From Prostheceraeus crozeri (lineage: Eukaryota; Platyhelminthes; Polycladida; Euryleptidae): a stretch of DNA of 64,000 nt. The stretch lies in the NCBI GenBank assembly GCA_907163375.1, contig CAJQUW010007550.1, positions 174,001 to 238,000 of the forward strand, read 5' to 3'. The first letter of the stretch is position 1. The number at the start of each line of letters is the position of its first letter. Of this stretch, positions 1 to 12,580 are shown in pieces. A program made the position numbers and the translations under genes. The notes below the pieces were generated by a model. The model was not told where the DNA came from. It was given only the letters and a program-made list of their open reading frames with translations, and did no database searches.

Positions 1-2901
1 TCGCGAATCGAATCTCGTAGCTTCGCAGGTCCCTATGTACATTCATCGATAAGCCTCCGCCAACAAGCGATAGAAACAGCCTGCGAATTAATTTTATTCA
101 CCAGCTCTATAAAGAGATGATGTCAGACGCAATTGCGATCGTTACTCGAAACGCTACAATTTTTAGAGAAGTTGATGCTATTATTCGATGAAGTATGCTA
201 ATTGTGCTTCATAATATTTTTTTGTTTATTTATCGAAGGGAATTGCTTAGACATTTAAGTTCCTCAAGGGAGTCTGTTGGGACCTCTTCTGATTTCTTTA
301 GCTATCGATTACCTGAATGATGTAGAATTCATGTTGTGCCATCACAGATTTTATTATTTATAAGATAATGTAGAATTGCCATTTATTCTTCTTGAGAGCA
401 TTTTTATTGAATGAATAAACACCTGTATGGTCTAACAGTTCAATTTTTCCACATTTGAAATCTTCATTTTAAATCTTCATTCCATTGTAAATATTTTGGA
501 GGAATAGGTTGTTTAATTCTTTTACAAGAGAAAAGGCTCTTCCTAGATCATAAGTGCACGTTCACATATAAAAAAATTGAATCTTTAATGCATTATTAAG
601 ATGTATACGTAAGTAAGTTACATGCATCGCTCTAACGATAACTAGCTAGCAATTAATTCTGGTTCAAAACACACACGTACTGTACATCTGCTGAAACCAA
701 AATTTTTGATTTGTTTACGGCGAAATTAGTTGTATCGATGGACATCTGTGTGAATTGCAACAGTCTTCCTTTTTCACCTTGATGGCATATTATACCGAAA
801 GTTTGAGTGAAAAACAACCATCAAAATCTATGGCATGAGATTTTTCAAAATACTTTTATCAAGAGACTTAACAAAGTATCATACCTCATCAAAAGGAGTT
901 TGAAAGCGATGCTGCGACTTCTATGCAATAAATGCTGTTTATGAGAAGACCGGTATGATATAAAGCATTCATTTTAGACATTTCAGTGCATGCTAGATGA
1001 CCAGATGTTCACATCTTATGTGCGGGGATTGTAATATATTTCCAAAATATCTAAATATAAACTTGGACAATTGTATAAAAGTCACATATTGTTATACACT
1101 TCAACAATATTTATTTTTAACTTTCTTTGTTAATTCATATAAAATTATATCATACACTTTTTGATATTGTCTGAACTCTAAGCCATGAATTTATCTCTCT
1201 TTGAACGATTTAGTTGACCTCGTGACTTTCATTATTATTTCATTACGTCAATGAACATTATTATAATTCGAATAGTGGCATTAATTTTACATCATTTGAC
1301 TAGGTATACTTTGATTAGACTACACTGAATAGCTACTCGTGGGAGTAGCTCAAATAGCTCAAATGTATTCGACTTGAAAGCATCTGGCATAACAAAATCA
1401 CTATTGTATTATCACCTATCGTAATCCCCGATCGTCGCATTCACACGTGCCGGCATATTGTGAATAATTTCCGTGGTCATTCTTATGTTCTCATTGGCTT
1501 GCTTTGATTTGGATAGACTCTTTGGCTGAATGTAGAAATGTGCTGTGATAAAATCGAAAATGCATGTGATTCTGATTTGTTATGCGAATTAGCTTTGCGT
1601 TAGGTCTTGAACTGGGACTTCAGAAAATTGAAAAATTACTTCAGAAAGGAAAGTAATTGTAGGATACTTGCAATTCTTGCAACAGTTCAGTAATCCTCAA
1701 TGAGTCAATCTCATGCAGAATTTAAATAATCTTACATACGAAGCACATTTCCTGGTGTTAACATTATGTCGGTGTTGCATGTCATACCTCTAATCATAAT
1801 TGATTTGACTCTGGTAGCCAAATAAAAGTTGTTCGCGATATACCTACTTTCTTCTGATTTTGTAACCACCCGTTCCTGAGATGCTTGTCTATGTGCGGCA
1901 ACTTAAAACTGAATTTTTGAACTAATTCCTCATGAATTTTCGATTGAGTTGAAATGAAATGAGTTGCTGACCACCGAAAAACTGGAACACTTGATTATGC
2001 AACCAATGCGTAATCGTTCGTAATGGTTGACAAGCCGCTGAGCCGATAGTGCAGTTAGTTAGACACAATACATGTACTATGTTCCATTGATGACTTGATC
2101 TGTGTAAACTACATAAGAAGACTGATATTCGTAGGTATAAAGTAGCTGTAATTTATTTACTTATATATAAATTTTCAAAACTTCGTAGCATTACTATCTG
2201 TCAAGTAAGGTAACAATGATCACAGATTGCGTTTGCTTATAGATAAAACAAAAAAAGGCGACAGAATACAGCGAACTGTTTCCTAAGTGAACAGCTAATT
2301 CTATGATTTAGCGTAGTTAACACGGTCGCAACAGCTGTTGCAAAGCAGAATTGGTTGTGTTTGCGTACAAAGCTGACTACTAATATTGTTGCAATCATAT
2401 TACATTTTTTGGAGGAGTTCTAAAGTGACGATATATTTGTGGCATTGGAATTTCAGGGGTTAAAGATTTAATTGATTGAATAATAATGGGGCCTACAACG
2501 CCTAGTGAAAAGCACAATGCTTTGACCAGAATATATCGCATTAGACGTGATTTTATTGTTCTTATAGTTTCCCTTAAATAAAATAATGGATATACTCTAC
2601 ATTCAATGAGACAACTTTTTTTGGGGTAGCTAAATATATACTTCGGTTAAAATGAAATGTTGCGTAGCTATTTTGTATACTTGCAATTCATGATATATAT
2701 AAACCTCGGCTGGAGAAAGAACTTTTCTAAATTGATCAAGATTTGATTATAAAACTGCGGCAATAAGCTTAAATAAAAAATAACATAGGCCTACTCGCCA
2801 TAATAGGTGTTTGATTGCAACAAATTAAGATGCAATCAACCAAATCTGTAAGTCTGTAATTTTTTTGGTGTGCTGTGAAACCTCACGATGTGCATATGAT
2901 A
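1..2901. other. gene-poor AT-rich DNA
   Basis: No open frame of useful length, transposon terminus or RNA gene was recognised on either strand. The sequence is AT-rich with short simple runs only. Confidence 0.6.
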
Positions 2902-2903
2902 TA

Positions 2904-3653
2904 CCGTATTTCTTTGAATATGAGACGCCCTTGAATAAGAGACGCATGTACAAAAAATAGACTGCTATAGACATATTACATGCAGGCTATTGTAATGTGG
3001 TAGCTACATCCGCCTGAGCGATTATTAGGCCTACTTATCTTAGTAAAAAAAGTCAGTCTACTAGTAAATACCGGGTATCATGACCAAAATTGTATGATAT
3101 GTAAGGCTTCTTGTTGTTGCACATGCAGTACATGCATGTTGTACATACGTACATGCAGGCCTACTGAAGGTTGCTTCATCTACAATTTAAGGAGGCATTA
3201 TACGGTAGCTTCCTTTGCATTTGGAGTCATGTACCGGTCGGTAACTTTTGCTGTGAATACTACTTGATTATCGGTATTTTCGTTTCGTTAAATTCAGATC
3301 TAGTCTACATGTATAGTGGCCAACATGTACTGGTATATGAATGTATTGGATGAGTCTACAAGATATGCTACTACAGACCATAAAACTCCTTTCATTTCCA
3401 AAATATCTGAATTATGATAAAGCGTATATATGTAAGAAAAATTACTGGCGAAATTTGCCCGCCATGACATAGGCCTAAGTGAGGAATGCAAAGGTTACCT
3501 AAGAGAATAGTAGCAAAAAACTAAGACATCTTTTTCTAATGAAAGAATGAAAACTTGAACATTTGATAAATAAGAGACGCCCCTGAATAAGAGACGCATC
3601 AATCAGAGATCTGAAAAAAATAAGAGACGCGTTTCTTATTCAAAGAAATACGG
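2904..3653. mobile_element. 750-bp MITE with TA target duplication and subterminal repeats
   Basis: Terminal inverted repeats read CCGTATTTCTTTGAATA at 2904-2920 and its complement at 3637-3653, with TA on both sides (2902-2903, 3654-3655). Just inside the ends are direct copies of GAATAAGAGACGC or close variants: two on the left (about 2916-2945) and three on the right (about 3568-3630), followed by the inverted terminal copy. There is no coding capacity; the short frames inside do not resemble a transposase. The TA duplication fits a Tc1/mariner/pogo-type mobiliser, but the superfamily is inferred. Confidence 0.75.
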
Positions 3654-3655
3654 TA

Positions 3656-4438
3656 CGTATACCCCTAGGCCTACGACATAAATCATCATGTCATAGTGCT
3701 ATTATTGAGCAAATAGGCAGGAAGGGGTTACACAAAATCAGTTCGGAAAAATTTATGGAAGCACTGAAGTACATTTTGCAATGCGAAATGCGTGTTTATT
3801 ATACAAATGCATGTTCACTAAAGGCACCATGCTTTCCGTTGAATTCAAAAGTTTTCATCCAAGTTTTGAAAGCTTTTAATTGAGCAACCGAAATATCCAT
3901 GCAATGCTTATACAGGGACACATAAATTTCGGAATATCTTAAACTGCTAGGATTGAACTGAATATGAAGCAGGCGAAATCAAAATTGGGTGTCGGACACG
4001 AGTTAATCAACATACAAAATATCAGCTGTTTAGTAATGCAAGCACAATTGCTTGTAAACATGTCGGAGACGAAGCACGAGGGATGATCCAAGATCAGATG
4101 CTTGAAGGTGAGGCCATCTATGATTTTGATTTAGCTAGATTTAGGTTAGTGTGTGATAAATATTTCTCTCCCAAACGATTCCAAGCTACGGATCGGATGA
4201 ATGATGAGCCATCAATAGATTTTAAAATAGGAAAACGTCGCAAAAATCAAAAAATGAATTAATTATTAAATCTCCACGGTTTCAATTGGCAGCAAGACGA
4301 CAGATGCCGCTATGCGTCTGTCATTTCGAAATATAGCACATTATTATCAGTATTTTTAGAGATTGACCAATCTTCAATTTCAAACTACAGACAGTGTAAA
4401 AAATTTTGTAGCACATGCTGCATATTAAGGCCATGAGG
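3656..4438. other. no gene recognised
   Basis: An AT-rich stretch without a convincing coding frame or repeat boundary. Confidence 0.5.
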
Positions 4439-4660
4439 TCAGTCAGTCATCAGTTGACTAATAAATTTCAGTTCCTCCACTTTTCGTTGTTGATCACCTC
4501 CTTTTATTTCTTTCAGTATTGTCACCCTTAAATCTTTTTCCAGGTGTTGATGTTCTACACAATCATGAGAAACCACCCTTTCTTCATCTCCATGGCGGAC
4601 GTGAAATCGATGTTCTGTAATCCTTTCTCTCAAAGTTCTTTGGGTTTCTTCTACATACAA
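4439..4660 (-). pseudogene. Penelope-like element GIY-YIG endonuclease fragment
   Basis: The 73-residue minus-strand frame contains YVEETQRTLRERITEHR followed by a His-rich stretch and a RVTILKEI-type strand. This matches the second half of the GIY-YIG nuclease domain that ends Penelope-like retroelement proteins, where YVGET or YIGET plus an R..EH helix is usual. The first half of the domain and all of the reverse transcriptase are missing. The fragment stops about 30 bp from the left arm of the adjacent foldback, suggesting that the foldback cut it. The assignment is by motif recall only. Confidence 0.55.
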
Positions 4661-4770
4661 AAAAATTACAATTCCGAAAACTCAGACCATGATCACTTTC
4701 ATGATTGGAATCAAAATAGGCTCTCCCTGCTTTTTTTAGACAATTTATTGAAATTAAAATTAAAATATGA

Positions 4771-4819
4771 GCGTTAAAAACCCAACGTTTCGTCCGCCAC
4801 GAACTTAATCATGGGCAAC
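4771..4819 (-). ncRNA. degenerate hammerhead-ribozyme-like motif (left arm)
   Basis: On the minus strand, an ATGATTAA box is followed by a five-pair stem (GTTCG with CGGAC, loop TGG), then GAAA and a short CGTT/AACG stem. This is the order of a type I hammerhead, a motif known from Penelope-like elements. The first core box departs from CTGATGA at two or more positions, so activity is doubtful. Confidence 0.4.
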
Positions 4820-5004
4820 AAAGTCCAGCCATTAATACAATGGGTTTATATACAGCTAGTGACAGCTCGTCAGTTCATGCTTCCGATTGAGTGTCGGACC
4901 ATACGATTTAATATAGTTCGCTTCAGCGATCCTGGTAAGAACAGGGTCGCTGAAGCGATCAATAAACTCAATAATAAAATCTTCTAACCTAAGGGTCAAA
5001 TTGC

Positions 5005-5340
5005 TATGAAATTGCTATGAAATTGGACAATATGATCTGAGATGGCACTCTTATTATCTCCATTTGAAACGCTTCTATGATGTTCAGCATAACGGTCAGC
5101 AAACGGGCGATTTGTGGAACCTATGTAATACTCGTCACATGCAGGGCACGTGACTTCGTAGACCACATAGCGCATAGAACAATGATATTTATTCGGCAGT
5201 TAAAGACAAATACTGCATTGACATTTGTTAGGCCTATAACCGTTCAAATTGCTAATGGTATTTCTACCTGGCTTATTTACAATAGCTATTGGCAAATCGT
5301 ATTTATTTGTTAATTTCTTTAACTGACGAATGGAAGCATC
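5005..5340 (-). pseudogene. Penelope-like GIY-YIG endonuclease, C-terminal part
   Basis: Minus-strand translation shows a Cys-rich linker (CQCSIC), one in-frame stop, then YVVYEVTCPACDEYYIGSTN and a RYAEHHRSV helix. This is a canonical GIY-YIG nuclease start with the Cys-containing connector typical of Penelope-like retroelements. The family uses the domain to nick target DNA for reverse transcription. Reverse-transcriptase sequence is absent upstream because the reading direction runs into the inverted right arm. The piece is therefore a dead 3' fragment. Confidence 0.7.
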
Positions 5341-5690
5341 GCTAATAAAGTTTTAGGAATACTTTATTACTTTTATTCGTCATGTTTTTATTTGGAACAT
5401 TTTGTCCTTTTCTATGGAACTTAGTCAGAAAACCGTTATTCTTTAATATATTTTCCATTTCTTTTTTGCATAAACCGTTTGCTGAACATCATAGCAATTT
5501 CATAGCAATTTGACCCTTAGGTTAGAAGATTTTATTATTGAGTTTATTGATCGCTTCAGCGACCCTGTTCTTACCAGGATCGCTGAAGCGAACTATATTA
5601 AATCGTATGGTCCGACACTCAATCGGAAGCATGAACTGACGAGCTGTCACTAGCTGTATATAAACCCATTGTATTAATGGCTGGACTTTG

Positions 5691-5738
5691 TTGCCCATGA
5701 TTAAGTTCGTGGCGGACGAAACGTTGGGTTTTTAACGC
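5691..5738 (+). ncRNA. degenerate hammerhead-ribozyme-like motif (right arm)
   Basis: Plus-strand mirror copy of the motif in the left arm, with the same five-pair stem II, GAAA box and short stem III. Confidence 0.4.
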
Positions 5739-5815
5739 TCATATTTTAATTTTAATTTCAATAAATTGTCTAAAAAAAGCAGGGAGAGCCTATTTTGATT
5801 CCAATCATGAAAGTG

Positions 5816-6212
5816 AAAAATCATCTCCCGTATGACGCCGTTAATCAGACCATGATGTTCGATGATGTGCATGTTATTTTAACAGCTCTGATGTTATAAG
5901 AGAGACCAGTAATAGGAGACAACATTTCAGCTTTAGTTGAGAGCATGGTGGGGGTTTTGCAGCGCGAATTATTACAGGATGAAGACGATACCATGGTTGT
6001 TAAATGACGCATTATCAGTTTTATCATGTAAAGTTGAAGGAACTGGCATTACTGATAAATTATGGTGAAAAACTCCCAGAAAACTAAAATCTCATTTGGT
6101 ATTTTCTAGTTTTAAAAGATAAAACTGAACTTCCTTATTGCACGCCCTTCTTGACAACCAGTCTGATAACTCTTTCACACTGGGATAGTTTTCTGCTGTT
6201 TGTTGTGTAACT
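5816..6212. other. no gene recognised
   Basis: Sequence between the foldback and a LINE fragment, with no supported feature. Confidence 0.4.
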
Positions 6213-6600
6213 TCATGTCGAGTGCTGCACCGAATCAAATGTTTTCCTAATTTCAATGACGGCTAAGTTCGAGTACTGAGGGGACTTGAATTCACGGGCT
6301 TTCTCCATGATGATCGTCAGGTTAGATTTTGTCCCTAGTCTAACCTTCTTCCTGAAAACAATCGACACATCTGTGATCTGCTCTTCAGCGGTCCTCCACA
6401 ATAAAATTCGGAGCAGGATCATGCTCGCATGACTAGGGCGATGCTGCGAGCACACCATAGCGAATATTCGTTGGCAGTATAAAGATTGACCTCACCCAAT
6501 TAGTCGACCACTCACCAGTCTCCGTGATCTTATTATACAAGTTGTACAGCACTTTGGTCATCATCGGATTGTCGGTCTTGCACAACTATTATAGAGGAAA
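6213..6600 (-). pseudogene. LINE reverse transcriptase fragment
   Basis: Minus-strand frames contain IFILPTN, then after stops and a frame change EKAREF, IEIRKTFDSVQHST and related blocks. These match the finger/palm region of non-LTR retrotransposon reverse transcriptases, where a positive GFRKGR-type box precedes EKAREF and the AFD(C/S)V strand carrying the first catalytic Asp. Several stops and frame changes show decay. The clade cannot be set from this short piece. Confidence 0.6.
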
Positions 6601-6620
6601 ATCCTCCATTGTCAGACATT

Positions 6621-6682
6621 GTGACTTAGTGGACAGGAGGATAATTTAAACATAATTTATCCTCTTCACTAAGTCACAATTG
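6621..6682. repeat. short foldback hairpin
   Basis: TTGTGACTTAGTG...AGGATAA and TTATCCT...CACTAAGTCACAA form imperfect inverted arms of about 25 bp around a short AT loop. Confidence 0.6.
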
Positions 6683-6751
6683 TACAACTATGCTGGAACT
6701 TAATCGGAACCAGCAGCTTCCTCTTTGACAATATTACAACGGCGTTCTCGA

Positions 6752-6752
6752 C

Positions 6753-6780
<28 letters not shown>
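6752..6780. repeat. (CT)n microsatellite
   Basis: About 14 CT units. Shorter CT runs recur near 8,478, 21,113, 22,538 and 52,550. Confidence 0.9.
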
Positions 6781-6784
<4 letters not shown>

Positions 6785-7728
6785 TCAAAACTCAAAATGC
6801 TTATTGCCCAACAGTGTGGGAACAAACAAAGTAGATACACAATATTACAAGTGAATGTACTAGAAAGCTAAAGATGACATGGATGAATGAAATGGACGAA
6901 ATGAATGGTAAAATCGCACAAGCACCATGATCGTCGTTGCATTCCGTAGAGAAGTTGATGGGATGAGAGTCTGAAAATAGTCTGCTGAAGTTTTTTTAAA
7001 GGTAATGTCAATGAACACAATGAATCATGGGACAATGTAATGAAAGGTCAATTCACATAATGGAGGAGAGGAGACATAGCATGCATAAAAGTTGTTGAAC
7101 ATTTCTTTTAGAAATGCTGCATTTTTCAATTTGTATGTAAGGTTAATGATTTTAAAACAGCAATACTGGGTACGTACCTGAAATGTGATGGACAATTGAT
7201 GATTAATTTGAAAATTTCGTGTCTTGACAACCGTCCTTCGATAAAGGCTTTTATCGAATGACAGATTTATTTATCTTATCTGCTGACTACGTCTGTGAGT
7301 ATTTTTCACTATCGTTCAACAATGCAACAGTGCATTTCAACTACCCTCGGTTTTATTTCATCGCTTCATTCATTAAGAATGCTTTGTCAATAGAAATCTT
7401 ATCAAACGGCGCTACGTTTTTAATTTCATGCAGTCATTTCTAATATCATTTCATGCACAGTTCTTTATCTAACCGCAATATTGATTAGTAAAGTCATTCA
7501 TGTAGGTAAGGAGAATTATGTGACTACAAGTGTTTATTGACAACTATGAACGAAATCATTCACCAGTTTTGGCGACAACTCAGATCCTAGCTATCTAGCC
7601 GGATGCATGGCAATATTTCTATTGTGTCAGATATCTTCATTTGCCAACTAAAATGTATCTTGATAATTGTGGCTAATCATGTTAAATATGTCGCTCTTGC
7701 TTATAGACGTCAGGTCAACTACTGTTTG
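6781..7728. other. no gene recognised
   Basis: AT-rich DNA without a supported coding frame. Confidence 0.5.
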
Positions 7729-8310
7729 CTATCTATGTCCTTTAATTTCCATTGCTCTATCAATATATTCGTTAATTGTTCTTATTTGTCCAACTGTTAA
7801 TGAGTCCATTAAATCATAGAAATCTGATCTTGAAATGTCCTTCAAGTACGGAATTAAAGTATTTCTCTCATTGCAGTAGCATGGACAAATAACAAAGAAA
7901 TGGTAGATGTCTTCGATTTCATCTTGATTACATAATTTACAAATACAGTCTTTGTATGTATTACGATTTTGATACGTTCCAATTTCTGCTGCTAGTGTGT
8001 GATTTCCTGTTCTGATTTTGATAATATTATTAATTTTAGTTTTGTTGCTGCTGAGTGTAAGATAAAATTTCAATTCACATTGAAATCTTCACAGCTGTAA
8101 ATAATTTAATCCTTTATTGCTGCGTTTGGCACTGTCTATCCACTCCTTTCTGAAATATTCCGTTAGCACGTTATTTATCATCTTTTTAGATCTTCCACTG
8201 TAATCCATGCTTTGTATTTTCGTGAATTTGATTTTGTCACATAAATTACTTATTCTAACGCACCATGTATTGCGGAAGGATTTGTGTTCTATATTATTTT
8301 GACAACATAA
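7729..8310 (-). pseudogene. LINE C-terminal fragment with zinc-binding tail
   Basis: The intact 114-residue part contains RTGNHTLAAEIG, then C-x2-C (CKLC) and H-x5-C (HFFVICPC), the zinc-binding tail that closes many animal LINE polyproteins. The same frame can be followed upstream through one stop to about 8,310 (TKIQSMDYSGRSKK region). No reverse transcriptase is left. It is a dead 3' fragment, and its 3' end is near 7,729. Confidence 0.65.
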
Positions 8311-9439
8311 AATGACAACTCAGTCAATTGAACGGGAAACATATGGGATCAAGGACTTCTTAATTATGTTCCTTGGGCAGAAACATCTCGCATAGCTTCT
8401 TGAAAGACCAAGAGTTACGAGCTACCACTGGCGGACGCATAAGTGGTAGGAACAGTCGTCAAGGTTTGTCAGCACTCTCTCTCTCTCTTCAAATGCGTTC
8501 AGTGAATGACTAGGTGTCATCTAAGCTCTTAGCACCTAAGATTCCTTCCACGTGGTCAGGCATCATCAAATTATTGAAAACGAATAGCAAGTAGCATTAC
8601 ATAAAAAATGTGAGCTTTCGTCAATAGACTTCATGTGTTTTAGGCATGTCTTCATAACGGTGTCGAATGAGAGCGATTCAACTCCCTGTCGCATTTTTGC
8701 TGTGCTCCTCCTATAACCAAGCCGCTCGACTCACGTTTTAACATATTTTCAAGCTTTTCACCAAAAATCCTCGGATTTGACCCAAAATTCAAATGGGTCA
8801 AATATGTAATCTATTTTGAAAAGTGCGAGTTACTCTTTCGAAGGTCTAAATTTGGCCACTTTTTGGAGAAGTTTTGTACAAAATCTTTAACGAATGTATG
8901 ATGATAATGATGGATATGAGTCTATGAATTAAATTATGGTAATCGACATGTATATTGCGATCGAATAGACATCGAGCAGAGGGGCTTTTCGGTTAATTCA
9001 TTCTTAGCACTTCCCTCCTGAAATTTCTTTTCTTGTGTCATATCACGGACATAGGAGTCTTTTTGAAAATGAATTCAACTCACAGGCATCTTATCCAATG
9101 CACAGGTGAACATCAAATCTTATACATCTTGACCAATTTTGATATACAATTAAATGCTATTGTGCACATACAGTAAATATATGGTAGGTAGAATGTCGAC
9201 TAAAAAAATCCTAACATTTAAAGTGCAAATTTTTACAGCAAAAGTTTCAGTTTTTGAGATTATTAAAAAAGGCAAACTTTTCCCAATTATTCCCGTGTTT
9301 GTTTGTATATTGCGATTTGGTGCTTATTCATGATTCAGCATATGAAGCACATTAGACATCAAGTAGAATGAAAATTTGCTGATAGGAACACAGAATTAGA
9401 CTGTTTAACTGTATCACTTTGCTAGAAGTGCAAACTGAA
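8311..9439. other. no gene recognised
   Basis: AT-rich DNA with no supported gene or repeat boundary. Confidence 0.5.
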
Positions 9440-9900
9440 TCAAAATAATGGCACATGCAGGAACTTATTAAGTGGGCAAAAAGAAATAGAGAATAGTCGT
9501 GCGCCACTTGCGGATTGCTCTCATTTCCTTCAAAATGCTTCGATTGCCAAAATTCCTTCAGATTCGAAGAATTCAGATCATTACGCAAACGTTTTCTCGA
9601 TCATGTTGGCCCTTCCGATCATTATTAAAAAAGTTAGCAGGCGAACGAAAAAACGTTCACAAACTTCTCTGTAGAACTTGGCTTCAACTGTGTCTCCTTG
9701 TTTTGTGATCCGGTTGATAACAGTCACTGAAACTTTGCACAATTTGGCGTGTTTATCGTTGAATTGCCTGCTCATTGTTCGATTGCTATGGTATTATGTC
9801 AGCAGATTGTGCCATTTCATCTACGTTGCATGTTCAAATGTTTCCTTTCTAGTCAAACAGAAGAAGAGACGACCTGTCTAATTCTGTGGATAGGAAGCCT
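9440..9900. repeat. dispersed repeat, copy 1 (partner at 46.48-47.13 kb)
   Basis: This segment aligns by eye, in the same orientation, with 46,480-47,130. Shared blocks include TTCAAAATGCTTCGAT, GTTCGAT near a TATTATGTCA word, and a GAAGAGAC word at the end. The partner carries about 200 bp of extra sequence in its second half. A decayed minus-strand frame at 9,581-9,775 has weak counterparts in the partner, so the unit may descend from a coding transposon. The family is not identified. Confidence 0.55.
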
Positions 9901-10345
9901 AATTAAAAGGAAAATAAGTTGATTAGCAAGGAAAATTCAATACAGCGTCACAATTTAGGTCATCAAACTCGTACAAGAAATTGAAAACTTTATCTGCGTC
10001 TCTGCTCAATGTTCGAGATTGCTGACCTGGCAAATTTAAGGTATTAGCTATTTTACAACAGACTATTTGGATCTGTTAGGTTGAGACACTTGTCTTTATT
10101 ATTTACTATTTGAATGTATTCTGCGGATAGTCAAATCACCAGAAGAATTGATTTATGGATGGCTAGAATCAAAATACACCGCAAGATTCCAATTCCATGC
10201 ATGTGGATTAATTCAATTTTCTCAAAGTACTTATTTATTTCTTCGAAATTTATCAGTTTTCTTAGATGTGATTTCATGATTCACTAAACAAGGTTTTAAT
10301 CTTTATGTGAATATAATTGCGAACCTTTCAGTGAAAGTATTTAAG
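9901..10345. other. no gene recognised
   Basis: AT-rich DNA without a supported feature. Confidence 0.4.
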
Positions 10346-10700
10346 TCAATTACGATAATTGTCTTTGATTATGATATTTCGTTGGTTCATCGTCATGTAG
10401 TTTTGTGACATGATCATGTGCAAGAAAGTAGATTCTCTTATTGACAAGGCTGAGTTTGTATAATAGTCACTTCCATTGAATTTAATTTTAGAAAATATTA
10501 CCTTTCCAAAGTAATGTGAGTAGAAGGATTTGCAAAATACTATTCCTTCGCCTGTATTGCTATCGTGATCAGACAATTCCGTGCTGATTTCTCCAAAATA
10601 GCAAAAATTTGGCACTGCGTTACAAAAAGAGTCCATTTAATGAAATCGAAACTGCATTCCTATCGGGGATTTCACAACTACTGAGTTATTACTGTATGAT
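10346..10700. repeat. diverged copy of the 13-15 kb repeat family
   Basis: Blocks such as ATGATCAGtcaATTCCGT-like sequence and TTTAATgAAATCGAA recur in the same order at 13,330-13,550 and in the 267-bp tandem units at 14,954-15,487. This copy is the most diverged. A 96-residue frame on the minus strand shows no known domain. Confidence 0.5.
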
Positions 10701-12580
10701 TACTCTATGACTCTGCACACTCTCAAAAGTCACGTTATACTGGACTCGCGAGCGTTTGATGAGTTAACTTGGAGATGCAGGTGTGGACGACTAAATCCTG
10801 ATCCCCTCGATGCAACTTCGCGTGACAGGGCTCCATTTTTAGCTCCATCCAATTAATAATCAAGGTCTCAATTGTGCTTGAATTTACGCTCACATCTGAA
10901 GAAGCATTGCACATTCATAACAATTCTTTTTCCCCATTTATCTAGGGAACTTTGTGCTTGAATCGTGTGAACAAAAAGTAAACCGAAGGAATGCCGTTAT
11001 TTCTGTCTTTTGCAATGGAGTTGAATCAACGGAAAAGACCCGGATAGAATATTAAAGCATTGAATGGTGTGCAAATATTACTAAGTAAAATTTTTAGTTT
11101 TACTTTAGCACACTTAAGTAGTCAATTTCATGCATCGCTTCAACAGTTTGGATTCTTTGGGCATCTCCATCTTTACAATCACATTTGAGGTTGCTTAGAA
11201 CTGTGGAATGCCAATTCACAGAATAGAAGAGGAGAAAATCTTTCACATTTCAAACATGTATTTTGGAGTTGTATTCCTTGCATAAGCCAATCTTATCAAT
11301 CCCTTTTTGTACTCAAAAGCTGCTTCTCAGAATTTTCACCCAGTCAGGCATTGTTAATGGCAATTATTAAGGTAATTTGTAGCCAAAAGTTTGGCAAAAA
11401 ATTGAAAAATCTGTCAAAATCGGTGATTTGAAATTCTGAATTTACAATCCACCAAGACGTGCAGTTCTTTTCCGTCTGCTAAATTACGAGTGTTTATAGT
11501 CAGTACAACAAATGAATACTGCTATTAAAGGTTCACACGTTGAATATGATGCATGCGAAGAGCAATGCTTAAGAAGATGGGAGGGGGTGGGGCAGAACCG
11601 TCCTAAACGAGATCGCGATGTGTTTTAGAGCTATTGATGGAGACCCCGGCATGGATGGGGTCAGAAGTTTGATGTGTCAACAAAAATATGAACCACCTTT
11701 GTCCCTCATTAACCCATTATACAATTCAAATCATTCACTATAGTACATAAGTCTAGCGAATCAAAGTCTACATGATGATATTAAGATTATAATATTATGA
11801 GTATTTCGCTAAATAATTTGTATTTGCATGTACATCCATTACTAAGCGTTTATGACGATGCTCGAAGGACACTCAATATTTTAAAAGCAAAATAAAGTAG
11901 TAATCACGAATTTGTCTAGTGACTGTGATCACTCGTCGCAAAAAAAACTTGACATTTATCAGCTGTGGACTTTAACCGGAGCCAAGGGGCTCTTAACTCT
12001 TGACCGACTTCTAACCAAGGTTATAAGCATAATCGCTCACATATCTTTCGATTGATCTTTCTTCTGGCTTTCAACTGTTCCGATGTACTTTCCTGTCATC
12101 TCTACTCATATTAGATACTTAATGGTGTATTGAAACCAAACTGTTTAAATATGCTAAGTGTGCAACCGACTCACTACTCTCATGTAAGTTTTTGTGCGAC
12201 AAATCCGCCATCCTCTTCGCCAAGACGATTTTCAGAAATTCATATTTACCAATTTCAAAAAATTTCTTTGGATAAAATTTTTGGTTATAACTCCGGTCTT
12301 TCCTACTGATATGAAATATGCTTATATTCTTACTTTGATTGAAACTTTTTGGAATTAATTATTATCCAAAAGTGCACATTTGCTAGAAAATTCTCAATCG
12401 CCAGTTTTTAGTTGTTTATTTCCAGTTGAGTGTCCGGCATAGTGACTCAGCATCTCATGAGTGTGGAGTTCGAAAAGTAATGCTATTATATGATTGTTTT
12501 GAAGCAAATTTACTTCTATTTATGCCGTTATCAGTGTGAAACTGGTCCTACAACATATATACTTCATTTCAACGCCAACC
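10701..12580. other. no gene recognised
   Basis: AT-rich DNA; no coding frame or element terminus was supported. Confidence 0.5.

Larger units (their letters stand above)
4694..5815. mobile_element. Penelope-like foldback: 327-bp inverted arms around a GIY-YIG core
   Basis: Left arm 4694-5020 and right arm 5489-5815 are each 327 bp and appear essentially perfect inverted copies. They enclose a 468-bp spacer that carries Penelope-like GIY-YIG coding sequence on the minus strand. Each arm also contains a smaller palindrome (about 4919-4958 and 5551-5590) and a hammerhead-like core. The layout is that of two Penelope-like 3' ends joined in inverted orientation. Arm near-identity suggests recent formation or ongoing gene conversion. 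Confidence 0.8.
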
